The position numbers were made by a program, and so were the translations under genes. DNA of 64,000 nt from Oscillospiraceae bacterium (lineage in GTDB: Bacteria; Bacillota; Clostridia; Oscillospirales; Acutalibacteraceae): NCBI GenBank assembly GCA_003538135.1, contig DPOR01000017.1:69606-133605 (forward strand). Direction: 5' to 3'. How positions within the stretch are numbered: the first letter of the stretch is position 1; the number at the start of each line of letters is the position of its first letter. Below the pieces are notes generated by a model. It was not told where the DNA came from. It saw only the letters and a program-made list of their open reading frames with translations, and made no database searches. Positions 33,464 to 42,057 of this stretch are shown piece after piece.

Positions 33464-34227
33464 TAGCCGACGGGGTTTCGGGGGAGCCTTATAAGCTCCG
33501 ATGCGGCGCTGAGCGAAAGCGTTTTTCCGCCGTGATATATCTCGGAAAAATCAAGCTGCGAAAGGGAGTGGATACGGCTTATCAGGCACAGAGCGCCGGC
33601 AAATTCGATGGTGTTTATGCCTGCGGGCATAAGGCGCGCACAGGCGCTCGGGAGAATGAGCTTTCCCGCCGTGAAAATCTCGCCGCCGCAGATAAGTCTT
33701 TCGGGAGAAGAATCGAGGTCGATAACGGCTGCCGCCCGTCCGCTCTCGCCGAGCATGACCGCCGCGCCGAACTCATCCATGGCGCTCTCTATCGGGCGGG
33801 AATAGCCCTCGGGGCACGGGGTTGAGACGCGGATATCCGAAAACAACGGCACGGCAATGCCGAGCCTGCGCGCCGCAGAGGCGTTTTTGTCCTTTATCAG
33901 CAGCTCGCCGCGCACTCCGCAGCCGCACGCAGAGCGCAGAAGCGAGCACGCGGTGTTGAAGAAAACGAGCTTTTTGTAATCGGACAAATCCGGCTGCGAT
34001 ATTCCTCCGCCCGGCGCTGTACCCTCGGGCAGAAGCATACTCCCCGCGCACCTGCCCGCCGCAGCGTACACCGCCTCGCGGTTTATTTTTCCGCGCCGCC
34101 GCGCAGTTGTTATCTCGCGAAACGGCAGCCCGCCGTATACGCGCACATCACGCACACGCGGAGTTTTAAACAGCCGTCTGCGCCCGAAAAATCCCGCGCC
34201 GCTCTCAATAACGAGCACCGAAAACAT
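33460..34227 (-). CDS. Hypothetical protein
   Basis: 255 residues that I do not recognise. No signal peptide or clear membrane segment. The N-terminus is basic (FFGRRRLFKTPRVRDVRVYGG), the middle is Ala/Gly/Cys-rich (SLLRSACGCGVRGELLI) and the C-terminal half has a segment like a small regulatory fold (AAVIDLDSSPERLICGGEIFTAGKLIL). Third-position GC is high and codon use is like the neighbours, which supports a real gene. It stands between ptsH and greA on the same strand. A weak hairpin (33400-33417) follows. Confidence 0.6.
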   Translation of the reverse strand: MFSVLVIESGAGFFGRRRLFKTPRVRDVRVYGGLPFREITTARRRGKINREAVYAAAGRCAGSMLLPEGTAPGGGISQPDLSDYKKLVFFNTACSLLRSACGCGVRGELLIKDKNASAARRLGIAVPLFSDIRVSTPCPEGYSRPIESAMDEFGAAVMLGESGRAAAVIDLDSSPERLICGGEIFTAGKLILPSACARLMPAGINTIEFAGALCLISRIHSLSQLDFSEIYHGGKTLSLSAASELIRLPRNPVGY

Positions 34228-34298
34228 ACTACCACCGCCGAAAAACCTTTCTTACGGATATTATATGCCGCGGGGCGATGAAAATAGACAAAACAAAA

Positions 34299-34335
34299 AG
34301 CCACAATTCAGTCGTTCGCACTTTGAATCATGGCT
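34299..34335 (-). terminator. Terminator of ptsH
   Basis: AGCCACAATTCA (34299-34310) pairs with TGAATCATGGCT (34324-34335) apart from two central mismatches/wobbles; minus strand then has TTTTTGTTTTG. Confidence 0.75.
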
Positions 34336-34373
34336 CTTATATTCTGTTTGGCACCGAATACGGCTCTGCCGTA

Positions 34374-34637
34374 TTACTCGGCGAAGCCTGACTCAACAAG
34401 CTTCACAAGCTCATCGACAGCCTGCTCCTCATCGGGGCCGCCTGCGATAATGCGTATCTGGGTATTGCCCATGATACCGAGGGAAAGCACGCCGAGAAGG
34501 CTCTTGGCGTTAACTCTGCGCTCGTCCTTCTCCACCCAAATGGAGGACTTGAACTCGTTAGCCTTCTGGATGAAAAAAGTTGCCGGACGCGCATGGAGTC
34601 CTACCTGATTCTGTACCATTACATCTTTAACATACAT
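34374..34637 (-). CDS. ptsH: HPr family phosphocarrier protein
   Basis: 87 residues from the ATG at 34637 (GGGAGA nine bases upstream). Both regulatory residues sit at canonical numbers: His15 in VGLHARPATF, phosphorylated by enzyme I, and Ser46 in NAKSLLGVLSLGI, the HPr kinase site used in Firmicute carbon catabolite control. So it is HPr and not the His-less Crh. No ptsI or other PTS gene is adjacent. Confidence 0.95.
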   Translation of the reverse strand: MYVKDVMVQNQVGLHARPATFFIQKANEFKSSIWVEKDERRVNAKSLLGVLSLGIMGNTQIRIIAGGPDEEQAVDELVKLVESGFAE

Positions 34638-34658
34638 AATATATAATCTCCCACACAC

Positions 34659-34865
34659 AAAATCAAAAATTTACCCTGCTGTTCATATATTATATCATAA
34701 AACTTGTCCCCGTCAACAATTTACTTGCGACTTTCAGCCTTAAAGACAATAATTCGTTGTCTGTCCCAAAGTTAAATTGGGGGGCGGGGGCTTTGTTGTG
34801 TATTTTGACCATACAAAGTGCAAGTTTTTAATGCAGGTTGCACATTAAATTAGCGCCTTTGAAAT
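34659..34865. other. Intergenic region between ptsH and trmD
   Basis: 207 bases. It contains a G-rich run near 34780-34792 and one inverted repeat (GTGCAA 34818-34823, TTGCAC 34838-34843) that could be a weak terminator for trmD, since TTTGTATGG follows on the minus strand. I see no gene here. Confidence 0.4.
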
Positions 34866-35600
34866 TCATTCACCGTTTTCCAAAGACGAGAGAAACGCTC
34901 GGTCTTTTCGGCTCAGCTCCGCTTTTTCGAGCATATCCGGTCTGCGCCTGTAGGTGCGCTCGAGGCTCCGTTCTCTGCGCCACTTTTCGATGTTCGCGTG
35001 GTGACCCGAGAGCAGAACGGGCGGCACCTCTTTTCCGTGCCACTCGACGGGGCGTGTGTACTGCGGATATTCGAGCAGAGAAGAAAAATGGCTCTCAAGC
35101 TCAAATGCGTCCTCGTTTGCGAGCACTCCGGGGAGCATTCGCGCCACGGCGTCCGCAAGCATAAGCGCCGGCAGCTCGCCGCCGGTGACAACAAAATCGC
35201 CTATTGAGATTTCCTCGTCCACTATCTCCTCGATAACGCGCTCGTCTATGCCCTCATAGTGACCGCAAAGCAGCGCAATATTGTCAAGCTTCGACAGCTC
35301 CACAACGCGCTTTTGGGTCAGTGTCTTTCCCTGCGGGGTCAGATATATGAGATGCGGGCGCGTGCCCGTGTCGCGGCAAAGGGACTCGTAGCAGTCGTAT
35401 ATCGGCTGCACCTGCATTATCATGCCCGTCCCGCCGCCGTAGGGCGAATCGTCCACTCGGTTGTGCTTGTCGAGCGTGTAGTCGCGGATATTGCGGCAGT
35501 TTATTTCAACACAGCCGCGCTCGCGCGCTCTGCCTATCACGCTCTCTCTGAGCACCTCGCAGCACATCTCCGGAAAGAGGGTAAGAATATCAATCCTCAT
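34866..35600 (-). CDS. trmD: tRNA (guanine-N1)-methyltransferase
   Basis: 244 residues. It methylates G37 of tRNAs to prevent frameshifting. The trefoil-knot SAM site is visible: YLTPQGKTLTQKRVVELS near 85, LLCGHYEGIDERV near 110, and EISIGDFVVTGGELPA near 130. The N-terminus MRIDILTLFPEM is typical. It overlaps the end of rimM by 11 bases, which is the conserved rimM-trmD coupling. Confidence 0.98.
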   Translation of the reverse strand: MRIDILTLFPEMCCEVLRESVIGRARERGCVEINCRNIRDYTLDKHNRVDDSPYGGGTGMIMQVQPIYDCYESLCRDTGTRPHLIYLTPQGKTLTQKRVVELSKLDNIALLCGHYEGIDERVIEEIVDEEISIGDFVVTGGELPALMLADAVARMLPGVLANEDAFELESHFSSLLEYPQYTRPVEWHGKEVPPVLLSGHHANIEKWRRERSLERTYRRRPDMLEKAELSRKDRAFLSSLENGE

Positions 35601-36108
35601 CTGAAAACAGCCCTTTCAGCGGTGTTAACAGAACGACTCCGTTCTCTATGTCAACGCTCGACACAACATCGGGAATTGCGGGGATAAGCGTCTCGACCCC
35701 GTCGTCGTCCGTTATATGCCAGACGTCGTTTGCGCCTGTCTGACTGACGTCGGTAACGGTGCCGTAAGCTCGGCCGCTGTTTGCGTCCTCGGCGCGGCAG
35801 CCGATAAGCTCGGCTATGAACCAGTCGCCTTTTTTGAGGTGCGCGTCGCTGCGGCGCATATAGAGCACCTTGCCTCTGAGCGAGGCGGCTTTTTCGACAG
35901 TATCGCAGCCGTCAAGGCGCAGGAGCGCGATATTCCCGTGAGCACGTGCGCCGACGACGCCCGCGCTTTTTTCACCGTGTGCGTCGTAGTACAGTGTTTT
36001 GAACTTTTTAAAGAATTCGGGCGAATCGCACCACGGCTGAACGCGCAGTTCCCCGCGCACGCCGTGAGTGCCGACTATCTGCCCGATTTCAAGATAGTCC
36101 TTTATCAT
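35590..36108 (-). CDS. rimM: Ribosome maturation factor RimM
   Basis: 172 residues. N-terminal RimM domain with IGQIVGTHGVRGELRVQPW at 7-25, then a PRC-barrel-like C-terminal part with DWFIAELIGCRA near 92 and the LIPAIPDVVSSVDIENGVVLL block near 142. It helps 30S assembly around S19 and helix 33. It lies between khpA and trmD, its start meeting the khpA stop. Confidence 0.97.
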   Translation of the reverse strand: MIKDYLEIGQIVGTHGVRGELRVQPWCDSPEFFKKFKTLYYDAHGEKSAGVVGARAHGNIALLRLDGCDTVEKAASLRGKVLYMRRSDAHLKKGDWFIAELIGCRAEDANSGRAYGTVTDVSQTGANDVWHITDDDGVETLIPAIPDVVSSVDIENGVVLLTPLKGLFSDED

Positions 36109-36341
36109 CAGTCTATCTCAACTGCGACCTTCTCATCGCAGCGTGTTGCGGCAGCGCGCATAACAGTGCGGATAGCCTTGGCTATTCTGCCCTGCTTGCC
36201 GATAACTCTGCCCATGTCGTTCTCGCTGACGTGGAGATGATAGACGATAATGCCCTCATCATCCGGCTCGTCAACGGTGACGGTGACCGCATCGGGCTCT
36301 TCAACGAGACCCTGAGCGATGGATATAAGTAAATCCTTCAT
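36108..36341 (-). CDS. khpA: KH-domain RNA-binding protein (KhpA type)
   Basis: 77 residues from the ATG at 36341 with AAGGAAA upstream; a longer reading is less likely. The single KH domain has its GxxG loop in RVIGKQGRIAKAIR near 50. KhpA proteins bind RNA, often together with KhpB/EloR, and influence cell division and elongation in streptococci. The rpsP-khpA-rimM-trmD order is conserved in Firmicutes. Confidence 0.95.
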   Translation of the reverse strand: MKDLLISIAQGLVEEPDAVTVTVDEPDDEGIIVYHLHVSENDMGRVIGKQGRIAKAIRTVMRAAATRCDEKVAVEID

Positions 36342-36413
36342 TGTAATTTTCCTTTCATAGAAAAACAAAACTCCCCGCAGACTGCCGAGAGCCATGTTTT
36401 GCGCTGAGCGTTA

Positions 36414-36659
36414 TCAGCCGATGACGCCGCTCTTCTTGAGGATGTCCTTAACGGTGTCGGTGGGCTGAGCGCCGTTAGCAATCCACTGCTTTGCCTTGTC
36501 TGCGTCGATCTTCACGTCGGCTGGAGTCTTGAGCGGATCATAGGTTCCGATTTCCTCGATGAATCTGCCGTCGCGGGGATATCTCGAATCAGCAACGACT
36601 ATTCTGTAGAAGGGATTCTTCTTTGCGCCCATGCGGCGAAGTCTGATTTTAACTGCCAT
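36414..36659 (-). CDS. rpsP: 30S ribosomal protein S16
   Basis: 81 residues from the ATG at 36659 (GGAGG nearby). MAVKIRLRRMGAKKNPFYRIVVADSR is the S16 hallmark, followed by DGRFIEEIGTYDPL. It is between ffh and khpA in the usual ffh-rpsP-khpA-rimM-trmD order. Confidence 0.98.
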   Translation of the reverse strand: MAVKIRLRRMGAKKNPFYRIVVADSRYPRDGRFIEEIGTYDPLKTPADVKIDADKAKQWIANGAQPTDTVKDILKKSGVIG

Positions 36660-36740
36660 AATGATTGTACCTCCGAAAAATAATACAAAATTAATATATA
36701 ATGTAAACCCTAAGGCTGACCTATAGGATAACATCCGTTT

Positions 36741-38084
36741 TTACATTCCGAAACTGCTCGGGTTGAAGCCCATACGGCGCATCTTTTTCTTTGAGCCCTT
36801 GCCGTTGAACTGCTTGAAGAGCTTCTGCATCTGCTTGTGCTGATTGAGAAGCCTGTTGACATCCTCGACCTTTTGGCCGCTGCCCGCGGCGATACGCCTC
36901 TTGCGGGAGGGGTTGATTATGTCGGGGTTCTCGCGCTCCTTCGGGGTCATCGAGCGGATGAGGGCCTGGAGACGATCGAACTGCTTCTCGTCAACGTCAA
37001 CATCCTGAAGCTTTTTGCCCATGCCGGGGAGCATGGCAAGCGTGTCCTGAATCGAGCCCATCTTGCGAAGCTGGGTTATCTGATCGAGCAGGTCGTTGAG
37101 GTCGAACTTGTTCTTCCTTATCTTCTCCTCGAGCTCCGCCGCCTTCTTCTCGTCAATGGCGGTCTCCGCCTTTTCGATAAGCGAGAGCACGTCACCCATA
37201 CCGAGGATTCTCGAAGCCATGCGGTCGGGGTGGAAGGTGTCGAGATCGCCGAGCTTTTCGCCTATACCGACGAACTTTATCGGCTTGCCCGTAACCGCGC
37301 GCGCGGAGAGCGCGGCGCCGCCCCTGGTGTCGCCGTCGAGCTTTGTCAAAATGAGTCCGTCAATGCCGAGCGTCTCGTTGAAGGTGGAGGCGACATTGAC
37401 AGCGTCCTGACCGGTCATCGCGTCGACTACGAGAAGAATCTCGTGGGGACGAACCTCCGACTTTATACGCTTGAGCTCATCCATGAGCTGCTCGTCTATG
37501 TGCAAGCGACCTGCGGTATCGATGAGGACATAGTCGTTGCCCTCGTCCTTTGCAAGCGCGACCGCCTGTTTAGCTGTTTCAACGGGATCCTGCGTCCCCT
37601 TTTCAAAGACCGGCACGCCGACCTTTTCGCCGAGCACCTGAAGCTGCTTGATAGCCGCCGGGCGGTAGATATCGCACGCCACGAGCATCGGCCTGCTGCC
37701 GCGGTTCTTGAGCATGAGCGCAAGCTTGGCGCAGTGCGTTGTTTTACCTGCGCCCTGAAGTCCGCAGAGCATTATCACCGTCGGCGGGTGCGGCGCAGTG
37801 GCAAGGCGGGTCTTTGTGCCGCCCATGAGGTCGATTAATTCCTCGTTGACTATCTTTATGACCATCTGCGCGGGAGTGAGACTCTCCATAACATCCGCGC
37901 CTATGGCTCTCTCGGTTACCTTGGCGGTGAAATCCTTGGCGACCTTGTAGCTGACGTCCGCCTCAAGCAGAGCCATACGCACATCGCGCATCGCCGCGCG
38001 AACATCCGCCTCGTTGAGGCTGCCCTTGCTTTTAAGACGCTTGAACGCCGCTTCAAGACGTTCCGAAAGACCTTCAAATGCCAA
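36741..38084 (-). CDS. ffh: Signal recognition particle protein Ffh
   Basis: 447 residues from TTG 38084, chosen because AGAGGTG lies seven bases upstream and the protein then starts AFEGLSERLEAAF like other Ffh; an in-frame GTG at 38093 overlaps the SD. N, G and M domains are complete: GLQGAGKTTHCAKLA near 108 (G1), DTAGRLHIDEQLM near 188, TKLDGDTRGGAALS near 245, and the Met-rich M domain from about 300 with RKRRIAAGSG near 400. It guides membrane protein targeting with the 4.5S RNA, which is not in this window. Confidence 0.97.
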   Translation of the reverse strand: MAFEGLSERLEAAFKRLKSKGSLNEADVRAAMRDVRMALLEADVSYKVAKDFTAKVTERAIGADVMESLTPAQMVIKIVNEELIDLMGGTKTRLATAPHPPTVIMLCGLQGAGKTTHCAKLALMLKNRGSRPMLVACDIYRPAAIKQLQVLGEKVGVPVFEKGTQDPVETAKQAVALAKDEGNDYVLIDTAGRLHIDEQLMDELKRIKSEVRPHEILLVVDAMTGQDAVNVASTFNETLGIDGLILTKLDGDTRGGAALSARAVTGKPIKFVGIGEKLGDLDTFHPDRMASRILGMGDVLSLIEKAETAIDEKKAAELEEKIRKNKFDLNDLLDQITQLRKMGSIQDTLAMLPGMGKKLQDVDVDEKQFDRLQALIRSMTPKERENPDIINPSRKRRIAAGSGQKVEDVNRLLNQHKQMQKLFKQFNGKGSKKKMRRMGFNPSSFGM

Positions 38085-38147
38085 TGTTTTCACCTCTTAA
38101 ATTAATAGTAACAGTTTTACCGTTTCGTGCCTATCCACGGTAAGACG

Positions 38148-38542
38148 GATTTTTTGCAGTCATATCCGCACAATCGAGCCTGTGTTTATATCGCGGGCGG
38201 ATGATATCCGCCCCTACGGCGGTGACCGAGCGAACGGGTTCCTGCAACGCGGCTCCGGCGGATTTTTCCGCATCACATCACTCAGTCGAGGACTGTGCTG
38301 ATTTCGCGGGCGGATGATATCCGCCCCTACAGTTGTGACTGAATTCACAGGTTCTCACAACGCAGCTCCGGCGGATTTTTCCGCAATCATATCACCGCAG
38401 TCATATCCGCACAATCGAGGACTGAGAAAAATTTGTCAGAGCAAGGCGCAGGGTTCCGGGTGCGAGGGCGCGTACTTTGTGTACGCAACCGAGCGAACGG
38501 GTTCCTGCAACGCAGCTATGGCAAACTTTTTCCGCAGTCCGA
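38148..38542. repeat. 113-nt tandem repeat block between ylxM and ffh
   Basis: The 458-base gap 38085-38542 is made of repeated pieces. Two units with a 113-base period share a 24-base palindrome (38194-38217, 38307-38330) and a 21-base block GCTCCGGCGG...TTCCGCA (38252-38272, 38365-38385). A 23-base block (38156-38178, 38397-38419) and a 26-base block starting ACCGAGCGAACGGG (38225-38250, 38488-38513) recur at longer distance. The third, diverged copy runs into the 3' end of ylxM. The GCGGA-TTTT-TCCGC core in each unit can form a hairpin. No ORF is convincing here. Confidence 0.85.
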
Positions 38543-38905
38543 TCACTCCATCAACGACATGGCGATGGCCTTAATCTTAACGGTATAATCATTCACCTCG
38601 CGCGACAGGCTGTGGTTGAGATTGTAGTCCCCTATCTCGCCGGCGCAGTCGATGATTTCGCTGAGTCCGTTGTGTATCTCGTCAAATTTCGAGGCGAGCT
38701 TGAGCTTCGATTCCATGTCAAGAAGCTGAGCCTCGGCGCGTTTTATGGCGTCGCGCACGCCCTGGCGGGTTATTCCCTCGTTTTCAGCGATCTCGGAGAG
38801 CGACAGGTCGTCGTTATAGTAATAGCCCAGAAAATCGCGCTGTTTTTCTGTCAGCATATCGCCGTAAAGATCGAGCAAAACCGCTATTTCCAGATTTTTT
38901 GCCAC
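38543..38905 (-). CDS. ylxM: YlxM/p13-like DNA-binding protein (UPF0122)
   Basis: 120 residues from a GTG start with GGGGGAG nine bases upstream. The helix-turn-helix half is DLYGDMLTEKQRDFLGYYYNDDLSLSEIAENEGITRQGVRDAIKRAE, a sigma-70 region 4-like HTH, shown in parts: LTEKQRDFL near 18, LSLSEIAE near 34, TRQGVRDAIK near 45. YlxM genes normally precede ffh and are thought to modulate the SRP pathway. Here a repeat block of about 450 bases separates the two. Confidence 0.92.
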   Translation of the reverse strand: MAKNLEIAVLLDLYGDMLTEKQRDFLGYYYNDDLSLSEIAENEGITRQGVRDAIKRAEAQLLDMESKLKLASKFDEIHNGLSEIIDCAGEIGDYNLNHSLSREVNDYTVKIKAIAMSLME

Positions 38906-38945
38906 TTTGTTTTCTCCCCCTTTTCATAAGATCGCGTAAAGGCTA

Positions 38946-38982
38946 AACCCCTCTGTAAAGTCAAAACGCTTTACAGGGGGTT
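38946..38982 (-). terminator. Hairpin between mutS2 and ylxM
   Basis: AACCCCTCTGTAAAG (38946-38960) pairs with CTTTACAGGGGGTT (38969-38982) with one bulge. The T tract on the minus strand is short, so this may be a terminator for mutS2 or a structured leader of ylxM. Confidence 0.45.
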
Positions 38983-39038
38983 ATTATACTAAAAATATCG
39001 TCGGCTGTCAAGCACATTTTTTCGCCGAAAGCGGACTT

Positions 39039-39177
39039 TTTTCAACATTCCGAATGTGGAAAAGCGGCGGAAAAACCCGAAGTGCGTTTTTCTGTCAACC
39101 GGTTGTGCCCGGGGCGGCAAAAGACAACAAAATGTGCCGTTTCTCGCCCGCCGATATGTGGAAAACCGTGTGGAAAA
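39039..39177. other. Cluster of DnaA-box-like nonamers 3' of mutS2
   Basis: TGTGGAAAA occurs at 39055-39063, 39157-39165 and 39169-39177 (TTTTCCACA on the other strand), and TTTTCAACA faces the first copy at 39039-39047, making a near-palindrome. These fit the relaxed DnaA box consensus TTWTNCACA, but no replication gene lies nearby. Confidence 0.3.
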
Positions 39178-39185
39178 CTTTTTTA

Positions 39186-41585
39186 TTATTTGAGCTCGAC
39201 TATCGTCACTCCGTCCTCGCCCTCGCCGTAGACTCCGAGCCTGAAGCGCTTGACATACGGCGACTTGCGCAAATATTGGTTGACGGCGCTCCTGAGCGCG
39301 CCCGTGCCCTTGCCGTGGACGACGGTGAACTCGCCGAGTCCCATGCGCAGCGTGTAATCAATATATCTGTCGAGCTCCATAATGCAGTCGTCGACAGTCA
39401 ATCCTCGGACATCGAGGCGTGCGGAGGCATCCATGTTCATCTTGCTCTCGACTCCCGTGCGGCGAGCGCCGGAGTTGGGGCTGCGTTTTTTGGGCGCGTT
39501 CTCTATCAGACGCAAGTTCTTGAGCTTTACACGCGTCTTTGCGGCGCCCGCGAGAACCTCGACATTTCCGTTTCGATCAACGGGCGAGAGTACGGTTGCT
39601 TCCTTGCCGAGGTCCGCTATGAGCACGGCGTCGCCCTTTTTAAGCTCGCGCGGGAGGACATAGCCGTCATCCTCGACGCCCATCGCCACCACCGGATCAA
39701 CCGCCTCGTCTATCGCGCCGAGTCCTTTACGCACAGCGGCGCGTGCGCGGCGTGCAAGGTCGGCGGCGTCCTTCGTCTTTTCCTTTTCTTTTTTTAGCCT
39801 GTCGAGCTCGTCGAGCAGGGCATAGCTCTCGCGCTTTGCCTGCTGAGTCAGCTTCGCCGCCTGCGCCTTTGCCTTTTCTATCTCCGCCTCGCGCAGGGAA
39901 TCGACCTCGGCAAGCCGCTTTTCGGCGCGCTCCAGCTCGGCCTTGGCCTTTGCGGTCAGCTCTCTGGCGCGCTCGTGCTCCTCCTCCATGCGTCGGCGGT
40001 TTTCCTCGAGCTTGTCAACGACATCCTCGAAACGGACATTCTCGTTGTTGACAAGCTCCTTCGCCCTGTCCACAACGCCCATATCCATGCCCAGCCGCTC
40101 GCATATCGCAAGCGCGTTCGAGCGTCCGGGAACGCCGATAAGCAGCCGATAGGTCGGGCTTAAAGTTGCAACATTGAACTCACAGCAGCCGTTTTCGACG
40201 CGCGGGGTTTCGAGGGCGTAAGCTTTGAGCTCGGCGTAGTGCGTCGTCGCGGCTATCTTTGCGCCCTTGAAATGCAGACTCTCGAGCACAGCCATGGCAA
40301 GCGCCGCACCCTCAATGGGGTCTGTGCCCGCTCCAAGCTCGTCTATGAGCACGAGGCTGCGGTCGCCCGCCTGAGCCATGATATCTATTATATTGGTCAT
40401 ATGCGCGGAGAAGGTCGAGAGCGACTGCTCTATCGACTGCTCGTCGCCGATATCGGCGAGGACTTCGTCGAATACGGAGAGCCTGCTCCTGTCGCCCGCG
40501 GGTATCATAAGCCCGCACATCGCCATGAGCGTAAAGAGGCCGACCGTCTTTATCGACACCGTTTTGCCGCCAGTGTTGGGACCCGTTATAACGAGCGTAT
40601 CGAAGTCCGTGCCGAGCCTTATATCTACGGGGACAACTTTATTTTTATCTATGAGCGGATGACGAGCGGCGCGAAGCTCTATCTCGCCGTCGGAGTTCAG
40701 CAGAGGCACCGTCGCGCCTATCGAATAGGCATACTGCGCCTTCGCAAAAATCACATTGAGCTCAACGGCGCACTCGTAGCTGTTCTTTATCCCCTGCTCG
40801 AACTCGCCGACCATCGCGGAGAGGGCCGCCAATATGCGCTCTATCTCGTCCTGTTCCTTTGAGCGCAGAACCTTTATCTCGTTATTTGCCTCGACTACCG
40901 GCATCGGCTCGATAAAAACGGTTGCGCCCGATGAGGAGGTATCGTGTACAAGTCCCTGCACATCGCCGCGGTGCTCCGCCTTGACGGGCACGACATAGCG
41001 GCCGTTGCGCTGGGTTATGATATTCTCCTGCATGAACTTCGAGTAGTGCGCGGAGTGGGTCATCTTATCGAGCTGGTCGCGCACCTTAGACTCCTGCACG
41101 CGAATCTTGCGCCTGATTTCAAAGAGCTCGGGCGAGGAGCTGTCCGCTATCTCCTCCTCGGAGATTATAGCGGAGGTTATTTTCGTCTCGAGATATTTGT
41201 TCGGCTGGAGCACCGAGAACAGCGGATCGAGCACCGTCTCGACTCCCGCGTTTGTGCTGCGCCACTGAGCGAGAGCGCGCACGGTTCTGAGCACCTCGGC
41301 AACATCAAGCAGCTCGCGCAGAGAGAGCGTACTGCCCGCGCCCGCACGCGCCGCGGCGTTGTTTACATTGCGAAGTCCGCCGAAGGACGGGCCGCCGAAC
41401 CGCGCAAGAAGCATATGTGCGTCGCGGGTTCGGTTCATCTGCGCCTGCGCCAAATCGAGGTTGCTCTCCGGGCGCAGGCTCATCGCAAGCTCGCGCGCAT
41501 CGGGGCAGGCGGTGAATTCCGCTAAGCGCGACAGTATTTTATCAAATTCCAAGGCCGTTAAATGGCGATTCATATTTTCGGGCAT
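39186..41585 (-). CDS. mutS2: Endonuclease MutS2
   Basis: 799 residues. MutS-type core and ATPase without the mismatch-recognition domain: Walker A ITGPNTGGKTVSIKT near 335, Walker B LVLIDELGAGTDPIEG near 415, a Lys/Glu/Ala-rich coiled coil about 510-625, and a C-terminal Smr domain (about 725-799) with LDVRGLTVDDC and HGKGTGALR. MutS2 suppresses recombination and, in Bacillus, splits collided ribosomes. The Smr LDxRG is LDVRG. RBS GAGAGG. It lies upstream of ylxM on the same strand. Confidence 0.97.
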   Translation of the reverse strand: MPENMNRHLTALEFDKILSRLAEFTACPDARELAMSLRPESNLDLAQAQMNRTRDAHMLLARFGGPSFGGLRNVNNAAARAGAGSTLSLRELLDVAEVLRTVRALAQWRSTNAGVETVLDPLFSVLQPNKYLETKITSAIISEEEIADSSSPELFEIRRKIRVQESKVRDQLDKMTHSAHYSKFMQENIITQRNGRYVVPVKAEHRGDVQGLVHDTSSSGATVFIEPMPVVEANNEIKVLRSKEQDEIERILAALSAMVGEFEQGIKNSYECAVELNVIFAKAQYAYSIGATVPLLNSDGEIELRAARHPLIDKNKVVPVDIRLGTDFDTLVITGPNTGGKTVSIKTVGLFTLMAMCGLMIPAGDRSRLSVFDEVLADIGDEQSIEQSLSTFSAHMTNIIDIMAQAGDRSLVLIDELGAGTDPIEGAALAMAVLESLHFKGAKIAATTHYAELKAYALETPRVENGCCEFNVATLSPTYRLLIGVPGRSNALAICERLGMDMGVVDRAKELVNNENVRFEDVVDKLEENRRRMEEEHERARELTAKAKAELERAEKRLAEVDSLREAEIEKAKAQAAKLTQQAKRESYALLDELDRLKKEKEKTKDAADLARRARAAVRKGLGAIDEAVDPVVAMGVEDDGYVLPRELKKGDAVLIADLGKEATVLSPVDRNGNVEVLAGAAKTRVKLKNLRLIENAPKKRSPNSGARRTGVESKMNMDASARLDVRGLTVDDCIMELDRYIDYTLRMGLGEFTVVHGKGTGALRSAVNQYLRKSPYVKRFRLGVYGEGEDGVTIVELK

Positions 41586-41670
41586 CTCTATTCCTCTCGT
41601 ATGTTATGGCTTGTCTTACATTGATATAAACTTATCACATCTGCGCCGCCGTGTAAAGTGCAAAAAACAA

Positions 41671-41697
41671 AAAGACCCGACAAAAAGCCGAGTCTTT
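41671..41697 (-). terminator. Terminator of the rpsF-ssb-rpsR operon
   Basis: AAAGACCCG (41671-41679) pairs with CGAGTCTTT (41689-41697) with one wobble; TTTTTGTTTTTT follows on the minus strand. Confidence 0.8.
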
Positions 41698-41717
41698 AAA
41701 TGCTTCTAAGCTGTTTA

Positions 41718-41963
41718 TCAGTCGCTCGTGTAGGGAAGGAGAGCAACGTGACGGGCACGCTTGATAGCGGTGGTAAGCTCTCTCTGATGAGCGGCGCAGT
41801 TGCCGGTGACTCTTCTGGGAAGAATCTTCGCTCTGTCGGAGATATACTTATGGAGCTTGGCGGTGTCCTTGTAATCTATGCACTCAACCTTATCGACGCA
41901 GAAAGCGCAAACCTTCTTGCGGCCCTTGCGGTTGGGTCTTCTGTCGTTTTTCTCATATGCCAT
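41718..41963 (-). CDS. rpsR: 30S ribosomal protein S18, cysteine-containing form
   Basis: 81 residues. KVCAFCVDKVECIDYKD near 18-33 and TGNCAAHQRELTTAIKRAR near 54-72 identify S18. The CxxC plus later Cys residues mark the zinc-ribbon-bearing (C+) form found in some bacteria. It forms a heterodimer with S6 in the 30S platform; the rpsF-ssb-rpsR order here is classical. Confidence 0.97.
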   Translation of the reverse strand: MAYEKNDRRPNRKGRKKVCAFCVDKVECIDYKDTAKLHKYISDRAKILPRRVTGNCAAHQRELTTAIKRARHVALLPYTSD

Positions 41964-42057
41964 GATGTTAACCTCCTCTTTGGCTAAGGTGGAAGCCGAA
42001 AGCCGTCCTGCGGCTCGGGCTTATTCATCGGGCGCAAAAGCCCGGTTCAAGTTTTTC

